Shown here one piece after another: positions 43,935 through 57,358 of a stretch of DNA of 64,000 nt (its first letter is position 1; each line of letters opens with the position of its first letter). The stretch is from Xiphophorus maculatus (Eukaryota; Chordata; Actinopteri; Cyprinodontiformes; Poeciliidae). The stretch lies in assembly GCF_002775205.1 (NCBI RefSeq), contig NC_036447.1, forward strand, positions 6,684,501-6,748,500. Reading direction: 5' to 3'. A program made the translations under genes and the position numbers. The notes below the pieces were generated by a model. That model was given only the letters and a program-made list of their open reading frames with translations. It ran no database searches and was not told where the DNA came from.

Positions 43935-46900
43935 ATGGCTGCGGAGAAAGATGTTGATGAAAGCACGCAAAATAGAAGGTAAATCAACAATATTACCGTC
44001 ATTAGATGTTTGTCAGTTCCAACACTGGAGAAGAGACAACATTTCCGAGGTTTTACGTTGAACGGTAGCTGTTTCTTATGGCAGTTTATCTTTTTTTCTG
44101 CGCAGTATGTCTTATGATTAGCAATAACAGGTTTCAAGAGAAGCTAACTGCATGACGTTGCGGTTAGCTTGCTAACGTTGACGTTTCCTGACTTTTATCA
44201 TTAAAACGCGAGATACAGTTTTACGCGAGACCGGATACAGTTTTTGTTTTATCTTAATGTTTACTACTATCAAAATATCTAAATGAGAAAATGCAGGTCT
44301 TATCCGTTTTAGGTGACGATCCTGAAGTTAGCATTTGGTACTTCTGTGTGTAAAGGGCAGTATTTTATTTAAGGGGTCCGAAATACATTTTGATAGCGCT
44401 ACCGTTTTCTATGTAAGATAAATAAAATGACTAAAACAAGATTAAATCATTCCAAACTGAACAAATTCTTCTGAAATACAGTTTCTGATCTGGAATTACA
44501 AAATGGTTAAGTAAACCAATAATAGTTTTACTTTCCAGCAGTGGGGAAATTTATGTGTAAATGGCAGCATGCATATTCAAACTAGGGTTATATATAAAAA
44601 CATAAATAGAACAATCGGAGACTGTACATTCACATTAAATTTACTGTAAAAAAATTATACAGTGCAGATATTTTTTTTTAAAGTGCAATTGAGTCGGGTA
44701 ATTTGAAAAAATGTACAAGATATTCATCTTTGTTTGTGCATGCAATAAGCAACAGACCATAGGTTAAGTCAGGGTGTCCAAAGTGTGGCCTGGGGGCCGT
44801 TTGTGGACCTTTGGATAATTTATGTGTCTCTTGCCTGCAGGTCCAGAATGTTAGAAATTTGCCCCTCCTTTGGGGACTTTTATTATGTTTTAGCACAAGA
44901 ATTTCAATGACAAATTTAATTATTTGATGGAATGTATTAGGCATAAAGTATTTTTTATTTTAATTTTAACTCCATTTTAAGTAGAGATATAAATACACAG
45001 TAAATTTTATTTACAAAAAAAACATTTCTTCAAGTGCTTTTGAAGAAATGTCTTGTTTTTGTTGCTGGCAAAGAAAAAACCCCTGAAAAAGTAACCCAAA
45101 AAGTTAGCATAGACAAAAGATAGCCACTTTGTTTCCTTAAAAAATATGTTCAATTTATTGCTGAGCAAACAGAAATAACAGCAATATTATGTGTTTTAAG
45201 CTGGAAAACAGGAATCCTAAAGTTGTGTACTTTCAGCTTTAGGATTCTGGTCTATTTTGGGAAATGTTTGGACACCACTGGGTTAGCTAGAATCTTATCC
45301 CTGTTTTGTTTCTAGTATGTTTCCACTTTCTTTTGGTGAAATTGAAAATGTAACATTTTTTGATTAAGATGTCGCAATCACACACATCTCATTTTCACCT
45401 TCAGTTTATCTTCCTGTCTGATTGTTGTGTGTCTCCTTCTCGGAAGCATGGTGACCCACTGTGATGAGTCGCCCGGCTCCTCTTGTTCTGTCAGACCGCC
45501 GGTCATCTTCAACCCAGATTTTTTTGTTGAGAAACTCCGCCACGAGAACCCCGAAGCGTTCCTGGAACTTGTGCTCAGTAACATAACAAGGCTTATCGAC
45601 CTTCCTGGGACCGAGTTCGCCCAGCTCCTTGGTGAGGATTGCCCCAAAACCCCGACAAGTGGAAATGGAGGCTTTTTCCGCTCTTTCAACTTCCTTAAGC
45701 GAAAAGGTAAAAATCACTCACGTCACATGGTCATGATGACTGTCTTTAATCAATCAACTAAATAGTTGATTGATTAAAGTGAAAAAAATAATGGATATGG
45801 AATGAGTTCTAAAAAACTGAATGTATTAGATTTTTTAAGCTTTAGAAGTTGTGCACAAACTTGGATATAATTTAAATGGTTGGTTTAAAATCTTTAGCTG
45901 AGTAAAACCGGAAATTTTAATGTTAGCTTTTAACTTTTTTGTTGAGAAATTCAAAAAAAAAAAATCATTTTTTGCTAGCATTAAACTTCACATCACTTCA
46001 TTGCCCCCATTTAAAGAGCAACACATTTTATATTTATTTATGTTTCACTTTGAGTCTGCTAAGCTGCATTTTTAACCAGTTCTACATTTTTGTTAAAGAT
46101 GCAACTGAAGTGAATCTAAAACATCACACTTGCTGCATTTCTTTTGACTCTAAATGCGCAAATTACAGAAATAAATCAGCTTAATGGAAACGTACTAATT
46201 TAGAAAAAACTTAAGTAGGATGAGGTGATTTAAAAAAGAAACATTTTTTCCAGCCCTATTGAAATTAGTGGATTTTGCAAAACTGCAATAGAAATGATTT
46301 TTTTCACATCACATAAGTCATGTGATCATAACTGGATGTTACCACTGGCGGAAAAGGTGAAGAAAAAGACAACAGGAAGTGTTTGGAGGATTGTGGCACA
46401 TCATGTTTTATTTTTAAGACTCATCACATGAACAAACTTATTCATTTGTAATGTTGATTTATTTTCTTTCTTGTTTTTTCAGTATTAATGGAATAAAGAC
46501 AAAGTTTTTCACACTGGAGGTGTTGCAATTCAAAATACAATACAACACAAAATGACATTCTTTATTTAACATGAAAGCATTATCAGACATAATCTGAAAT
46601 GCTAATGTTATGTTTTCATAAAATAAGTAATAAATTAGAACTTTGACTGTGTGATTAATTCATGGGTCTCCATGTTTTAACAGATAAAGCCGTCGTCTTT
46701 GGAACCACACTGACTGAGAGCTGCATCGCACAGATCTATCAGCTTATTGAGTTCCTCAGCAAAAGTAAGACATCATAAAACTCTGCTAGTTCTTTCATCC
46801 CAGCTTTGGACAACCTCGTCTTTCTCTGGAGTAAAAAATGACTTCAAAACAGATAAATACAAAGGAGCTTTTTTTTTAATTGGTTTGATAATTTGTGTTC

Positions 46901-49900
46901 TTACGTACTTTCACCCCTAAGCAGTTAGTGATGAGATTATGGATCTTGGTGGTGAACTTGGAAGTTGGGAATTGGCATGCGGTCTAAATGTTTCACTGCA
47001 AATGTTTTTTTATCCCAAGGATCAATTAATCTGTTTCCCTTCCATATTTTGAATGTTTCAAATATAAAGCATGAGCGCTGTAGAAATCTGAGGTGAGCAG
47101 AGTACCCAAAAATTGTACGAGAGTAAGAGTAACTCTACTGCAATATATGTTTACTCCAGTAAAAGTAAAAATGCCTCAAGTACGAATTAAACAGTATTTG
47201 GTAAAAAGTCTACTCAAGTACTGAGTAACTGATTAAAATGTCAATCATCTAATATTTAAAAACCACATTATCAGACAGGCCAAAATATAAAGTGGAAATT
47301 TAGGTATTTTAAAGAGCAAAATGAAAATAACTACACCATGTTCCAAATTATTATGCAAGTGATATTTTCTCAGATTTTCTTAAATGGTCAATGCAAATGA
47401 TGGTCAGTATAATTTTCAAGTCATGAACTATTAGAGTATAAATCAAATTTTACTGAACAAAGCTCCCCATGAGAACAGTATATTTTTCAAAATTTAAAAA
47501 CTCAAAATGCAAAATGTTCCAAATTATTATGCACAGCAGATTTTCTAAACATTTTATGGATTATAAAAAAACGGTCATTCTTTGAATGTGCAGCATTAAG
47601 TGGTCACGTACTAAAATCAAAAGCTATTTCAATCAAAAACATCTTAACAGACCGAGTTACATGTTAACATAGATCCCCATCTTTGATATCACCTGCACAA
47701 TTATTGATCCATTGAACTTGTGAGTTTGTGGAAAGTTTCTGCTTGAATTTCTTTGCAGGATGTCAGAAAACCTTCCCAGAGCTGCTGGTTTGATATGAAC
47801 TGCATTCCACCCTCAGATCTTCTGCTTGAGGAAACTCCAAAGGTTCTCAATAGGGTTGAGGTCAGAGGTCAGAGGAGGATGGTGACCACACCATGAGTTT
47901 CTCCCCTTTCATGCCCATAGCAGCCAATGACACAGAGGTATTCCTTGCAGCATTCATTGCCATGCATGAAGATGATTTTGCTACAGAAGGTTCGGCTCTT
48001 CTTTTTGAACCATGAAAGAAAGTGATCAGTCAGAAAGTCCATATACTTTGCTGAGGTCATTTTCACACCTTCAGGGACTCTGAAGGGGCCGACCAATGAT
48101 TCTCTCTCCATGATTTCGGCCCAAAGCATGACTCCACCACCTCCTTGCTGACGTCACAGCCGTGTTGGTATGTGGTGGCCGTCCACCACCAATCCACTAC
48201 TGCGTCCATCTGGACCATCCAGGGCTGCACAGCAGTCATCAGTGAACAAGTTTGTTTGAAAATTAATCTTCATGTGCGGCTGGGCCCACTGGACCGTTTC
48301 TGCTTGTGAGCTCTGGTTAGGGAGCCGATAGGTTCATGCACCGCAAGCCTCTGGAGGATCCTCCACCTTGAGCTTCCAGAGGCTCCAGCAGCTTCAAATA
48401 ACTGTTTGCTGCTTTGAAAGGGCAAACAGTTAATCCAATGAATTTGTATAACAGAAACCTTCCTCATTATGCTTTTATCTGTACAAATCCATCTTTGCTC
48501 TGAATCAGCCACAAATCTCTTCACAGTACGATAACACTTCAGTTTTTGTTAAATATCTAATATTTTCATATCTTGTCATATGGCACTACACTATCTGATG
48601 ATTTTCGTCAGCAGAGATCCTTTCTCTTTCCCATATTGCTTGAAACCTGTGGCCTGTTTAGTAATGTGGAACATCCTTCTTCAGTAGATTTCCTTTAATT
48701 GAGCTCACCAGACAAACTAATCAACCAGCTCTCTGAAATTAATTATAGTGATTCAAAGAGCCCTTACAATCTATAAATTTAATAGCACAACAAAAAAAAT
48801 TATCTTTATGACACTTAAATCCAATTTGCAAAATCATTTGGAACAGTGTAATATAAATAACATAATTACAAAATAATGAAATCAGGCAAAAGAAAAATTT
48901 TCCAAGTCAGTTTCCTTCAATAAAAAACATATGAAACTTTAACAGAGTTTGTTTTTCATTTGGTGGGTAGAAAATTCAGAATTTTTACTCAAGTAAGAGT
49001 AGAAATACTTCATAATAAAAATACTCAAGTAAAAGTAAAAAGTGCAGCTTAGTAAAAATACTTCTAAAACAATTTTTTCCCCTAAAATGTTACTCAAGTA
49101 AATTTAACCACGTAAGTGTAGTTAGTTACTACCCAACTCAAATTTTTTTAGATTTTGCAAATCATCTAAAATAATTGGAGAGTTCTGAAAAACTTTTGAA
49201 TTTTGACATGCAAAATGTGCAGGTATCTTGTAATGACAGACTTGCATTCAGTTCTTGTAATCTAATTACATAGATCCAAACATTCAGATTCTGACCAACA
49301 ACGTCTCAGACAATTAACAACATATTAATTTTATTATATTTATTTGCTCTGCTCAAATTTGAAATGATGCAATATTTTTCTGACTTACTGCTCAGATCTA
49401 CATGTGGAGGGTTTGTTCCGGGTGCCGGGGAACAGCGTTCGGCAGCACGCCTTGAAGGAGCTCCTTAACGGCGGGGCGGATGTCGACCTGGAGGCCGGAG
49501 ATTTTCACCCCAACGATGTTGCCTCTCTACTTAAGACTTTTCTGGGAGAGCTGCCGGAGCCTCTGCTGACACACCGACACTTCCATGTGCACCTGAAGAT
49601 AGCTGGTAGGAAAATCCATGCACGTAAAGCTGTGAAAGAAATATTTAAAAATTTGACTCCTGTGGTTTTAGCCACAGAAATACGACGGCGTATTAAGGCC
49701 ATTTTATATTGGAGGGAAAATGGAAGAGTACATTTCCATTAAAAAAACTAAGAAGTTTGTAGATTAATCTCTGAAATTTTATAGAAAATAAACATGGCTA
49801 TTTTCATATGTTTTCATTTTTAAGCACATTTTTTACTTTTCAAACTCTGAAATGTCCATTTTTGTTTTCTAAAAATTTCTGAGATTAATTTCAAAATTTC

Positions 49901-52900
49901 TGAAATTTTTCATCAAAGTTTCTGAGGTTTTCTGCAGCATATTGTTGACTTTCCAAAGTGAGAAATTTCCAAGGTTTTTTCTAGAGATTTTCAGAGTTTT
50001 TAAAGCAAATATTCAACTGTTCAAAGTCAGAAATTTTTATGTTTTTTTTTTTCTAGAAAATTTATAAATTTTTGTAGCAAATGTTTGACTTTTCAAACTC
50101 AGAAAATTCCAAGTTTTTCTCTAAAAAATTTCTGAGATTAATCTCAATTTCTGGAGGGTTTTCTAGAAAATATCTGAGTGTTTTAATCCTTTTTTTTTAT
50201 CTCCAATGATATGCTGTCATACAGAAAGGATGGACGTTTACATCTTAAACTAATTTTCTTCCAGACATGACTCTGTTTGATGAAAAAGGAAATAAAACAG
50301 CGGTTCCAAACAAGGAGCGTCAGATTGAGGCCCTGCAGCTCCTCTTCCTGTTGTTACCGCAGGCCAACCGCTCGCTGCTCAAACTGCTGCTGGACCTGCT
50401 CTACCACACCGCCAAGCAGCAGGACAAAAACAAGATGTCTGCCTACAACCTGGCGCTCATGTTTGCCCCGCATGTCCTCTGGCCCAGACATGTAAGATGG
50501 GATATATATCCAAATCATTTCCATCCTATATACCCTTTAAGACCACCTTTGGTCAGATATCTGGGAAAACAAATAAGTTTTTCTTTGTTTTGGCTTTCAT
50601 CCACACAAAAACTCAGTTTGATGTCCCTAAAACTGATTATTTCTAAAAACTCTGTATTTGTGTTTGTGTTTATTTGTGGAAAATTGAGATTTAGTGCCAA
50701 ATAATGCACCAATACATCCACATACTTGCTTTGACATGATTCCCCATCGACATTTTCTAGTGTTTTAGTAACTTTATATGTTAATAAACTTTTAAACGTA
50801 GTTCACTATATATACATCTATCCACATAAATGAACTTCCTGGCGCCATGTTTAATTCCTAACAGGAAGTGGTGGCCGTTTTGAAGCAATCTGATGCGTTG
50901 ACACATTTTAGTTTTGTGCTACACTGCCCCCTATGGGTTTGGCATGTTTTAAACAACGCTCGGGGGCGAAAGTCTACATGAATGAAAACTTTTCTGAAAT
51001 GGATCCTGCGTGTACTAACTTACTTTTTAAACTATTTGACAGAGATATTTGTTTTTATAAAGACCTGGTTACATGTGCATAAGGCCTAAATATCACATTT
51101 TCTGCACATTTTGGCATTAAAACATTGACAGGTTCTCTGTAGTGCTGCAGTTTGTTGTTTTTTGACTTTTTCTCCTGCCTTCAGATGACAGCCGGCGACC
51201 TTAAAGACAATCTGAAGAAACTGAACAGCAGCATGGCCTTCCTCATCAAGCATTCACAGAAGCTCTTCAGGGTGATTGGCTTCTACACACTCTGCAGAGT
51301 AATCTTTTCTTATTAGTGAACTGGAGGTTGAAACAATTAATCGTGATTAATCAATTATAGGAATAAATATCAAGTAGTTTAATAATTGATTAATCATTAT
51401 CTGGAGTATACAGACTTTAAAAATTTGGATTTGCTGAAAGAACAACACAATCAGAGCAGTAATTAGGTCAAAACTGTACAAAAACATATAAATTTTGCAT
51501 TTAAGACAAAAACTTTCTTTGTACTGCAATATCTTTTACCCAGAACTCGTCAAGTTGTATTTGACGAGTGTAATAGTACTCCTCAAGTATTATGCACTTT
51601 TTCTATCATCTATTAATTCAACTAATAATCAGATTAAAGACAGTATTTTCTTTTAGTTGCAGATAAATCCATTGCTACAAATGATCAAGTGTTCACTAAG
51701 TAACATAAGAAATAACATTTAAATTTATGATTCTGAAAAAGCAACTGAGTTATTTGCATATTTTAATGCATTTCTGAAAGTATATGAGAAAGAACTTAAG
51801 TGGTTAAATGGAAAAACCTGGAGAACTTACCTCTTTTCTTTTTAATCTGATGAATCGTCAGAATAATCTATAAAATAATCGGTAGAATAATTGATTACCT
51901 ACATAATTGATAGTTCCAGCCCTGAGTGAATCAGTGATCCAGCATGTTGACAAGTTGAAAACAAAACCAAACAGAATTTGCTAGAAACGTGGCGGGTTGT
52001 TTATCTGTTCCTCTCCTCACTAACTTTCTGATTATTGTCACTTTTTCAGGCTCCAGTCTATTTGAGGGAATATGCCAGGGTCCATTTTAACAGAACCAAG
52101 GTTCTGCAGACTAAGGTGAGCTAAACGTTTTTTAGTTTTACTGTTTTAAACGAGTTTCAGCAGCGATGTCAGGTTTTTGAAGAGGCAAATTTTTCTCTTA
52201 TTCTTTTTGTTTTGTCTATTGAAGATTTTCAAACAAAAATAATTATCCATTCTGCTCAAATATAAATGTACATTTTACAAAATGTTGGCAAGACAAAAGA
52301 TGTCCTCTTCAGACTTTGATTGTACTTTGCCAATATTTTAAGGGTAAAAGTAGTAAAAAAGAAAAATTAAGTCAATTAATTATTTTTAATAACTATATGG
52401 CTACACATGGATTGTGGTGGTTTAAAAGCGTAGTAACACCAAGTCAGGATGTCATACAGCTGTTAATGACGATCTAACTTGTCATATGGCTGTTTAAATA
52501 AAAGCGCATGTATGCTGATCCGTCAGGACGCCGTTCCAAGAATTTTCTGATTTGTTTTTAAATGTAAAGCTTGAGCTTCCTGAAGTGTGATTTTTTTTTC
52601 TTTCTCCGTTTGGTCTCAGGATGACCTGGAGCTGCTGGCTGTCAGCAGCTCTCCTGCCCAGCGGACGTCGCCGCATCTGAAACGAACAGCTGGTCCGGGC
52701 CGCGCCGTGCAGGAGCAGAGTCAGTCACCGGCTCTGCAGTACACAGAGGAGGCCCTGAAGGAGCTGTTCAGACACGTTCACCAGAACATGCCCGACTCTG
52801 CCAAGAAGAAGAAACTTGTCCGACAGGTTGAGTTGGGAAAACGTTTTGTTGTGACTGTGTCCAAAAACACAAAATTCAAAAATCTAAAAACTTAAGACTT

Positions 52901-55900
52901 CAAAGTGATCAAAGCAAAAGTGAATTCAACTCAAATAGACACTTGATGCACCTTGGGTTTCTGGCTTACGGAGTTCCAAAAAGACCAAAAGTCAAGAATC
53001 CATTCTTGCTTTATTCCATAATTTAGGCAAATAAGTTACAGGATTCTGCTGCTTCTCCTGCTCTGATTGTCTCACCTGTTCACTGACAGACAGAGGACCC
53101 TAAACCTCACCCGAAACCATGTGACCACCCACGTGCATGATGAGCTTCCTAAATCCTATGTATTTATACTGTGAAACACCCAAGTCCCAAACTGAAATTA
53201 ATTAACTAATTCAATGAATTACTAGCCAAAACCCTTATTCTAAATAACTAAAGGTAAACAAAAATTCTAAATCAACCAGAAAATAAGCAAATAAAAATAA
53301 ACCAAATAATGTAAATTAAAAGATTTAACTGAAAATGGAGAAATAGCTCATACACGTTTGTTTTTTAGACTCTTTCTGCTTAGAACAGGAGTCTGCAACA
53401 TTTTCAACTGAAAGAGACATTTTCCTCTACTTCCATCCTGTAAATGTTACATAATCTTTTGAAGAAAGACTTTATAGTTTTTGAAAAATATCTACTAAAG
53501 TAAATTTGTTCTTATGTTTGAAGAACTATCATTTTATTTGTGATATTGTGATAGTTTGTGGTAGTATTGTGATAACGATAAAAGTGACGATAAGAACTGT
53601 TTATTACATCTTTTTAAAGTAATTGTTTGTTTCAGTAATTGTAGCCCCAAAACACACATTTCTACTCTTGAATGCTTCTTTAGGACACAACTTGCATAAA
53701 GAAGTGTGATTTGTGTCACTAAACTGCACACAAAATGAATAATTTCATTTTTATTTATAATTATTAAAACTTACTGAACAAACAACGGAGAAAATGGTAA
53801 AATAGAAACTAAGTCCAACAATATGAACAGTGTTAGGGTTTTTAAAATATCAATTTGAAAATGATAAATCAAAATTCTTTATCATGATAAACGTGATAAA
53901 TGCCCACCCCTACATTTTATTTCTGTTTTTAGATTATAAAATAAAAGACAACATTTTTGCCATAAAGTGGATGGATAAATTTTCTTCTACTGGATGATGA
54001 TATTTTTGGAAAATGCTAGAAAACGATTCCTTATTTTATTTCCCCTAAAGTTTATTTACATATAATTAACGTCTGTGAGCTCTTGAAACTAAAGCCAAAA
54101 TTTTGGTCTGGGTGCAAAATGTTGCTATATGAAGGACGGCCGAAACGATTAATCGTGATTAATCGATTATTGTAAAAATTGTCAACTCATTTACTAATCA
54201 ATTAATCATTAACTAGAGTATAAACAAGGAATTAAATTATTTGGGTTTTTTTTTACATCTCTTAATGTATTTCTAATATTGTATTTAAAAAAGTGCTTAT
54301 TGAAAAATGTAGGTTGTGCCGATTTTTAAATCTGATTAATCGTCAAAATAAGTGGTTGTATTGATTATAACAATAATCGTTAGTTGCAGTAACTGATGCC
54401 CTAATGTAAAGATGATTTTTGATTTGGGAAATGAACAAAGTTTCCATCCAATGAGGAAAAACGTATATAAATAAATTTTACTGGTTATTTTAGTGTCATT
54501 CTTTTGTGAATATTTACTACTATTAAACTACTATTATTACTATTTACAAATACCCAATCAAAATTTTTTTTAAAAAAATGCTCAAACCTGCATTTGTTGT
54601 TATATCTTTACTATTTTCTTACTTTTTGCCAAATTTATTAATGTCCACTGTGAAAGGTCCAAAGAGCCGCAGGTTGCAGATCCCTGGCTTAGAATGGAAA
54701 CTTAAAGCTGGCTGCTCATCATGCAGCCAAACTTTGTCTGTTTGGATATTTCTGATCTTTGTGTTTCTGTCCAGCTCGTCAAACAGACTCATTCAGGAAC
54801 ATCTAGCGAGGATCATCTGCTCCCTCCAGCCGCCAGTAAGAAGCATCCTCGTTCCCGCTCCTTTGGTGGCTTTATCAAGGTAAGAAATCTGCATCTTGTC
54901 TTTTCGCAGCCATAAACGTCAGGATGTATTTTTATTGCTGGACAAACTCAAAGTTTGATGTGTTCCTTATCCTTCATGATGCTGTTTGTTCTCTGATTTT
55001 TCTCTAGCAAAACCTATGAGAACAGCTGCCTTTATGCTGAGAATCTTTTTTTACTAATTAGATACGGCTGGACAATAACTCATTAACGATATACGTATAT
55101 ACGTATATATGTATATGGCGATAAACACATAATAAATATCAATAGATAATATGTCTGATAGGTTCACTGAACTCTGATCCAGAACCACATGGCATTCTGG
55201 GAGATGTAGGCAGAGGAAAGACTTTAGCTGCTCAACTTCTCTCTGCTAGCTAAGCAAAGTGTGTGGAATTACTCTTTGGTTACCTAGCAACTCACTCATT
55301 CTTTGGTTACTTAGCAACACCTTGTTGAGTAACTGGCGCAGCAGCAGTTTCAGGTTTCTCCACCATGCCTCATAACTGCTTAAAGATGAAATACAACAGC
55401 GTTGAGTGAAAACTGTGGATAAAACTGGAAAGATCACACCACCAGTTTGGTAGTATTTCAGATATATATATATATATATAAAAAAAGAATTATTGATATA
55501 ATACGCTTAATACATTTTTCAGCCATGTTGTTCAGCCCTACATTTAGATTATTTCTGAAGGCAAAAAGTTGCATTTTTTTTCAAAGTTTAATATAAATGA
55601 ATACCACACTTTTCAAATATTTATTCAATGTTTTTTTCCCCCTTCTTTGCAATTGTTCTGTATTTCGTGTTGGCCTTTGGTTTTAAACCCCAATAAAATA
55701 CATTGTGTATGACATAGTTGTGTTTGTAATGTGACAAAATGTGGAAACATTGCATTGTACTAAAGAAGCAATACACATTCAGTTATATCGTAAAGAACAT
55801 CATTTTACTAAATAGTTGACTTATTTTCCAAATATTTTTCCTATTTAATCATAAATTCTGGTGTTATTTGCTTTTTACTCGTTTCTGTGTTACTAGCGAA

Positions 55901-57358
55901 AAGCTCGAGGCGAGCAGATGAGAGAGAGGCACATCTCACCTGAAGCCGCTGGAAAAAAACTAGGAAAAGAAAATATCCTCCTCCAGTCGGTGAGCTTTGA
56001 GTTTCCAAATGTTTACCACTCTGTAATAATGTGAAGCATTGTAGTTCGTCATCCACCAGGGGGCACTGTGACAACATCTCTACATGCCGTTATCTTTGTT
56101 TCCATGTTTTACAGGTGAACAGTCCGTCAGCCGGTTCTGTCATGGGGAAAGCAGGACTTGTAGTTAAAAATCCAGATTTCATCTTTCACAAAAACAAACC
56201 TCTCAAGGTTTCCAAGGTATGACAAACTCAAACCTGTTTGTTCTACGAAACACAGAAACTTTTGATGTTTTCATGGTTTCTATAGTTTGTCCCCAACACA
56301 CTCAGAAAGGAAGAAATAGGTTTAGGATTTTCATTGCTTGAGTTTTAAAAATTTTATAGTTTTTATCTACAATGGATCAAAACATTTGAATGACTCTTTG
56401 TTGTAAAAGTTAAATCCATAGCCATAAAGTGTGACAAGATGTAGAGCTTTTGGCTTCAATCTCTTCTTCAGTTCTGATGGATTTTCTTGGGAAAAATTGG
56501 ACGCTCAATTTTTCTTGGAAAAAAAAAAAGACTCACTAAAAATCCCAAACAATCAGAAGGAAGACGCATCAGAGATGAACTTTTTTCTCCACAAGTAACC
56601 CTAGAGTATGAAAATTTATCAGATAAGGCGAACTGGATTAAAATTAGCTGCTCCTTTGTTCCCTACAACATGTACAAGCCGATAGAGTTGGTTTGATTTT
56701 TGGCTAAAATTGCAACATTTGTTACATTTTCAGATGCTCTGTCTCACATGATCTAAACTAATTGAAAAACCTGTTCCCCTCCTCACCTGTGGTGGTGCTG
56801 CACTGAAGGAAACGACACAAAAACCTCTGAAGAAGACATGAGCGCAACTTTTTTCTTTGCAAAATGTAAACAAAAATGAAATACCGTCAGATTTTTAATG
56901 TTTGTAGGATTTCTCTTTTGTCTGATAAAAGACCGTGAGCCATTTCTCCTTCCAGCGTTAGACTCTTGTGGCTCGTTTTGATTGTATTTACCCAGAATGC
57001 TCTGCTCTATAGTCCACTTCCTGCTTTTGGAGCGGTCTCCAGTACAGTTCACGTCAACCGATCCGAGGCCCACGATTTCAGTCTTCATCAGAATTCCATT
57101 GTGATTTTCTAAACAAATAAACTGGATTTAGTTTAAAGCAGAATGAACCCTAAATACAGTATATATTTGGAAAAACATTCCCAGACATTATATTGTTTGC
57201 TTGTTCAGGTTGTAACTATTGTTTTGTGACTGTGGATCATATGCTGTTTGAAAGTTTGACCTGATGTGTAATTTAAACTCCTGCTTCTCTTTTCTCGGCA
57301 GGACTCTCCCTCCGCCTCCAGGATGTGTTTCTCTCCGGCTCAGGAAGTGTCAATATGA
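43935..57358 (+). CDS. arhgap19: Rho GTPase-activating protein 19, 12 coding exons
   Basis: A RhoA-directed GAP that shuts off Rho signalling, linked in mammals to mitosis and cytokinesis. Exons: 43935-43978, 45447-45706, 46684-46764, 49396-49605, 50265-50491, 51185-51271, 52050-52115, 52620-52826, 54775-54879, 55897-55989, 56115-56216, 57302-57358. All GT-AG junctions keep frame, giving 512 residues (human 494). The second exon could instead begin at 45405, where the pyrimidine tract is better; that adds 14 residues. Seen: conserved N-terminal IFNPDFFVEKLRHENPE, then the RhoGAP domain from about 115 to 310 with arginine finger Arg137 in EGLFRVPGNSVRQ, LGELPEPLLTH, and KNKMSAYNLALMFAPHVLWP. 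The basic C-terminal tail has RSRSFGGFIKRK and ends AQEVSI. Introns hold many MITEs but none disrupts an exon. Confidence 0.95.
44770..45280. mobile_element. hAT MITE in arhgap19 intron 1
   Basis: The left end CAGGGTGTCCAAAGTGTGG and the right end TGTTTGGACACCACTG are inverted repeats. The flanks GGTTAAGT (44762-44769) and GGTTAGCT (45281-45288) agree at six of eight positions. It is 511 bp, non-coding, and ends about 125 bp before the likely second exon. Confidence 0.75.
46185..46480. repeat. TTCCATTAAGCAA-family MITE copy, arhgap19 intron 2
   Basis: It contains AATGGAAACG, TCATGTGATCATAACTGGAT and AAAGACAACAGGAAGTG, the hallmarks of the family at 11520-12960. It is non-coding. Confidence 0.6.
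47093..49132. repeat. ACTCAAGTAAAAGTA-family MITE split by a mariner-like element
   Basis: 47093-47331 and 48851-49132 are the two halves of one copy in arhgap19 intron 3 (TACTCCAGTAAAAGTAAAAA at left; TACTCAAGTAAAAGTAAAAA at right). The mariner-like element 47334-48848 sits between them. Confidence 0.75.
47334..48848 (-). mobile_element. Tc1/mariner-like transposon with dead transposase
   Basis: The ends CACCATGTTCCAAATTATTA and, reversed, CACTGTTCCAAATGATTTTG are flanked by TA (47332-47333, 48849-48850). On the minus strand a 1.5-kb remnant of a Tc1-type transposase is readable: the frame 47869-48129 contains MLWAEIMERESLVGPFRVPE and KIIFMHGNE, and the downstream DLNPIEN-type block is in another frame. 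The Asp expected in the IFMQDN motif is Gly here and stops and frameshifts are present, so it is inactive. It lies antisense within arhgap19 intron 3. Confidence 0.85.
49672..50215. repeat. Degenerate TTTCTGAG-type repeat block
   Basis: It follows arhgap19 exon 4 closely. Phrases such as AAATTTCTGAGATTAATCTC, TTTCTAGAAAATTT and CTTTTCAAACTCAGAAA recur at irregular spacing. The left edge GACGGCGTATTAAGGCCATT resembles the edge near 58400. It is non-coding and AT-rich. Confidence 0.65.
51325..54400. repeat. ATTAATCGATT-type MITE copies in arhgap19 introns
   Basis: 51325-51925 (intron 6) and about 54130-54400 (intron 8) begin GAAACGATTAATCGTGATTAATC or a close variant and end in the inverse; the first ends near AGTTCCAGCCCTGA. 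About 53530-53920 belongs to the family at 13830-14200. The exons 52050-52115 and 52620-52826 lie between these copies and are unaffected. Confidence 0.55.
55060..55545. repeat. Inverted-repeat element with AT microsatellites, arhgap19 intron 9
   Basis: GGCTGGACAATAACTCA at the left and TTGTTCAGCCCTA at the right are imperfect inverted ends. ATACGTATAT near 55100 and an AT tract near 55458-55480 lie inside. Unique-looking GC-richer DNA fills 55150-55440. It is non-coding. Confidence 0.5.
56053..56065 (+). promoter_or_regulatory. CTCF-like motif in arhgap19 intron 10
   Basis: CCACCAGGGGGCA followed by CTG is a near-ideal CTCF core. It lies in a short 125-bp intron. Occupancy is unknown. Confidence 0.4.

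Noticed and set aside
45406-45717. Two minus-strand frames of 103 codons
   Set aside because: They are antisense shadows of arhgap19 exon 2, which encodes the conserved IFNPDFFVEKLRHENPE region.
49404-49742. arhgap19 exon 4 frame extended to 49742
   Set aside because: The extension past 49605 reads into intron and repeat sequence; the donor GGTAGG at 49606 and the match to the next exon set the exon end.
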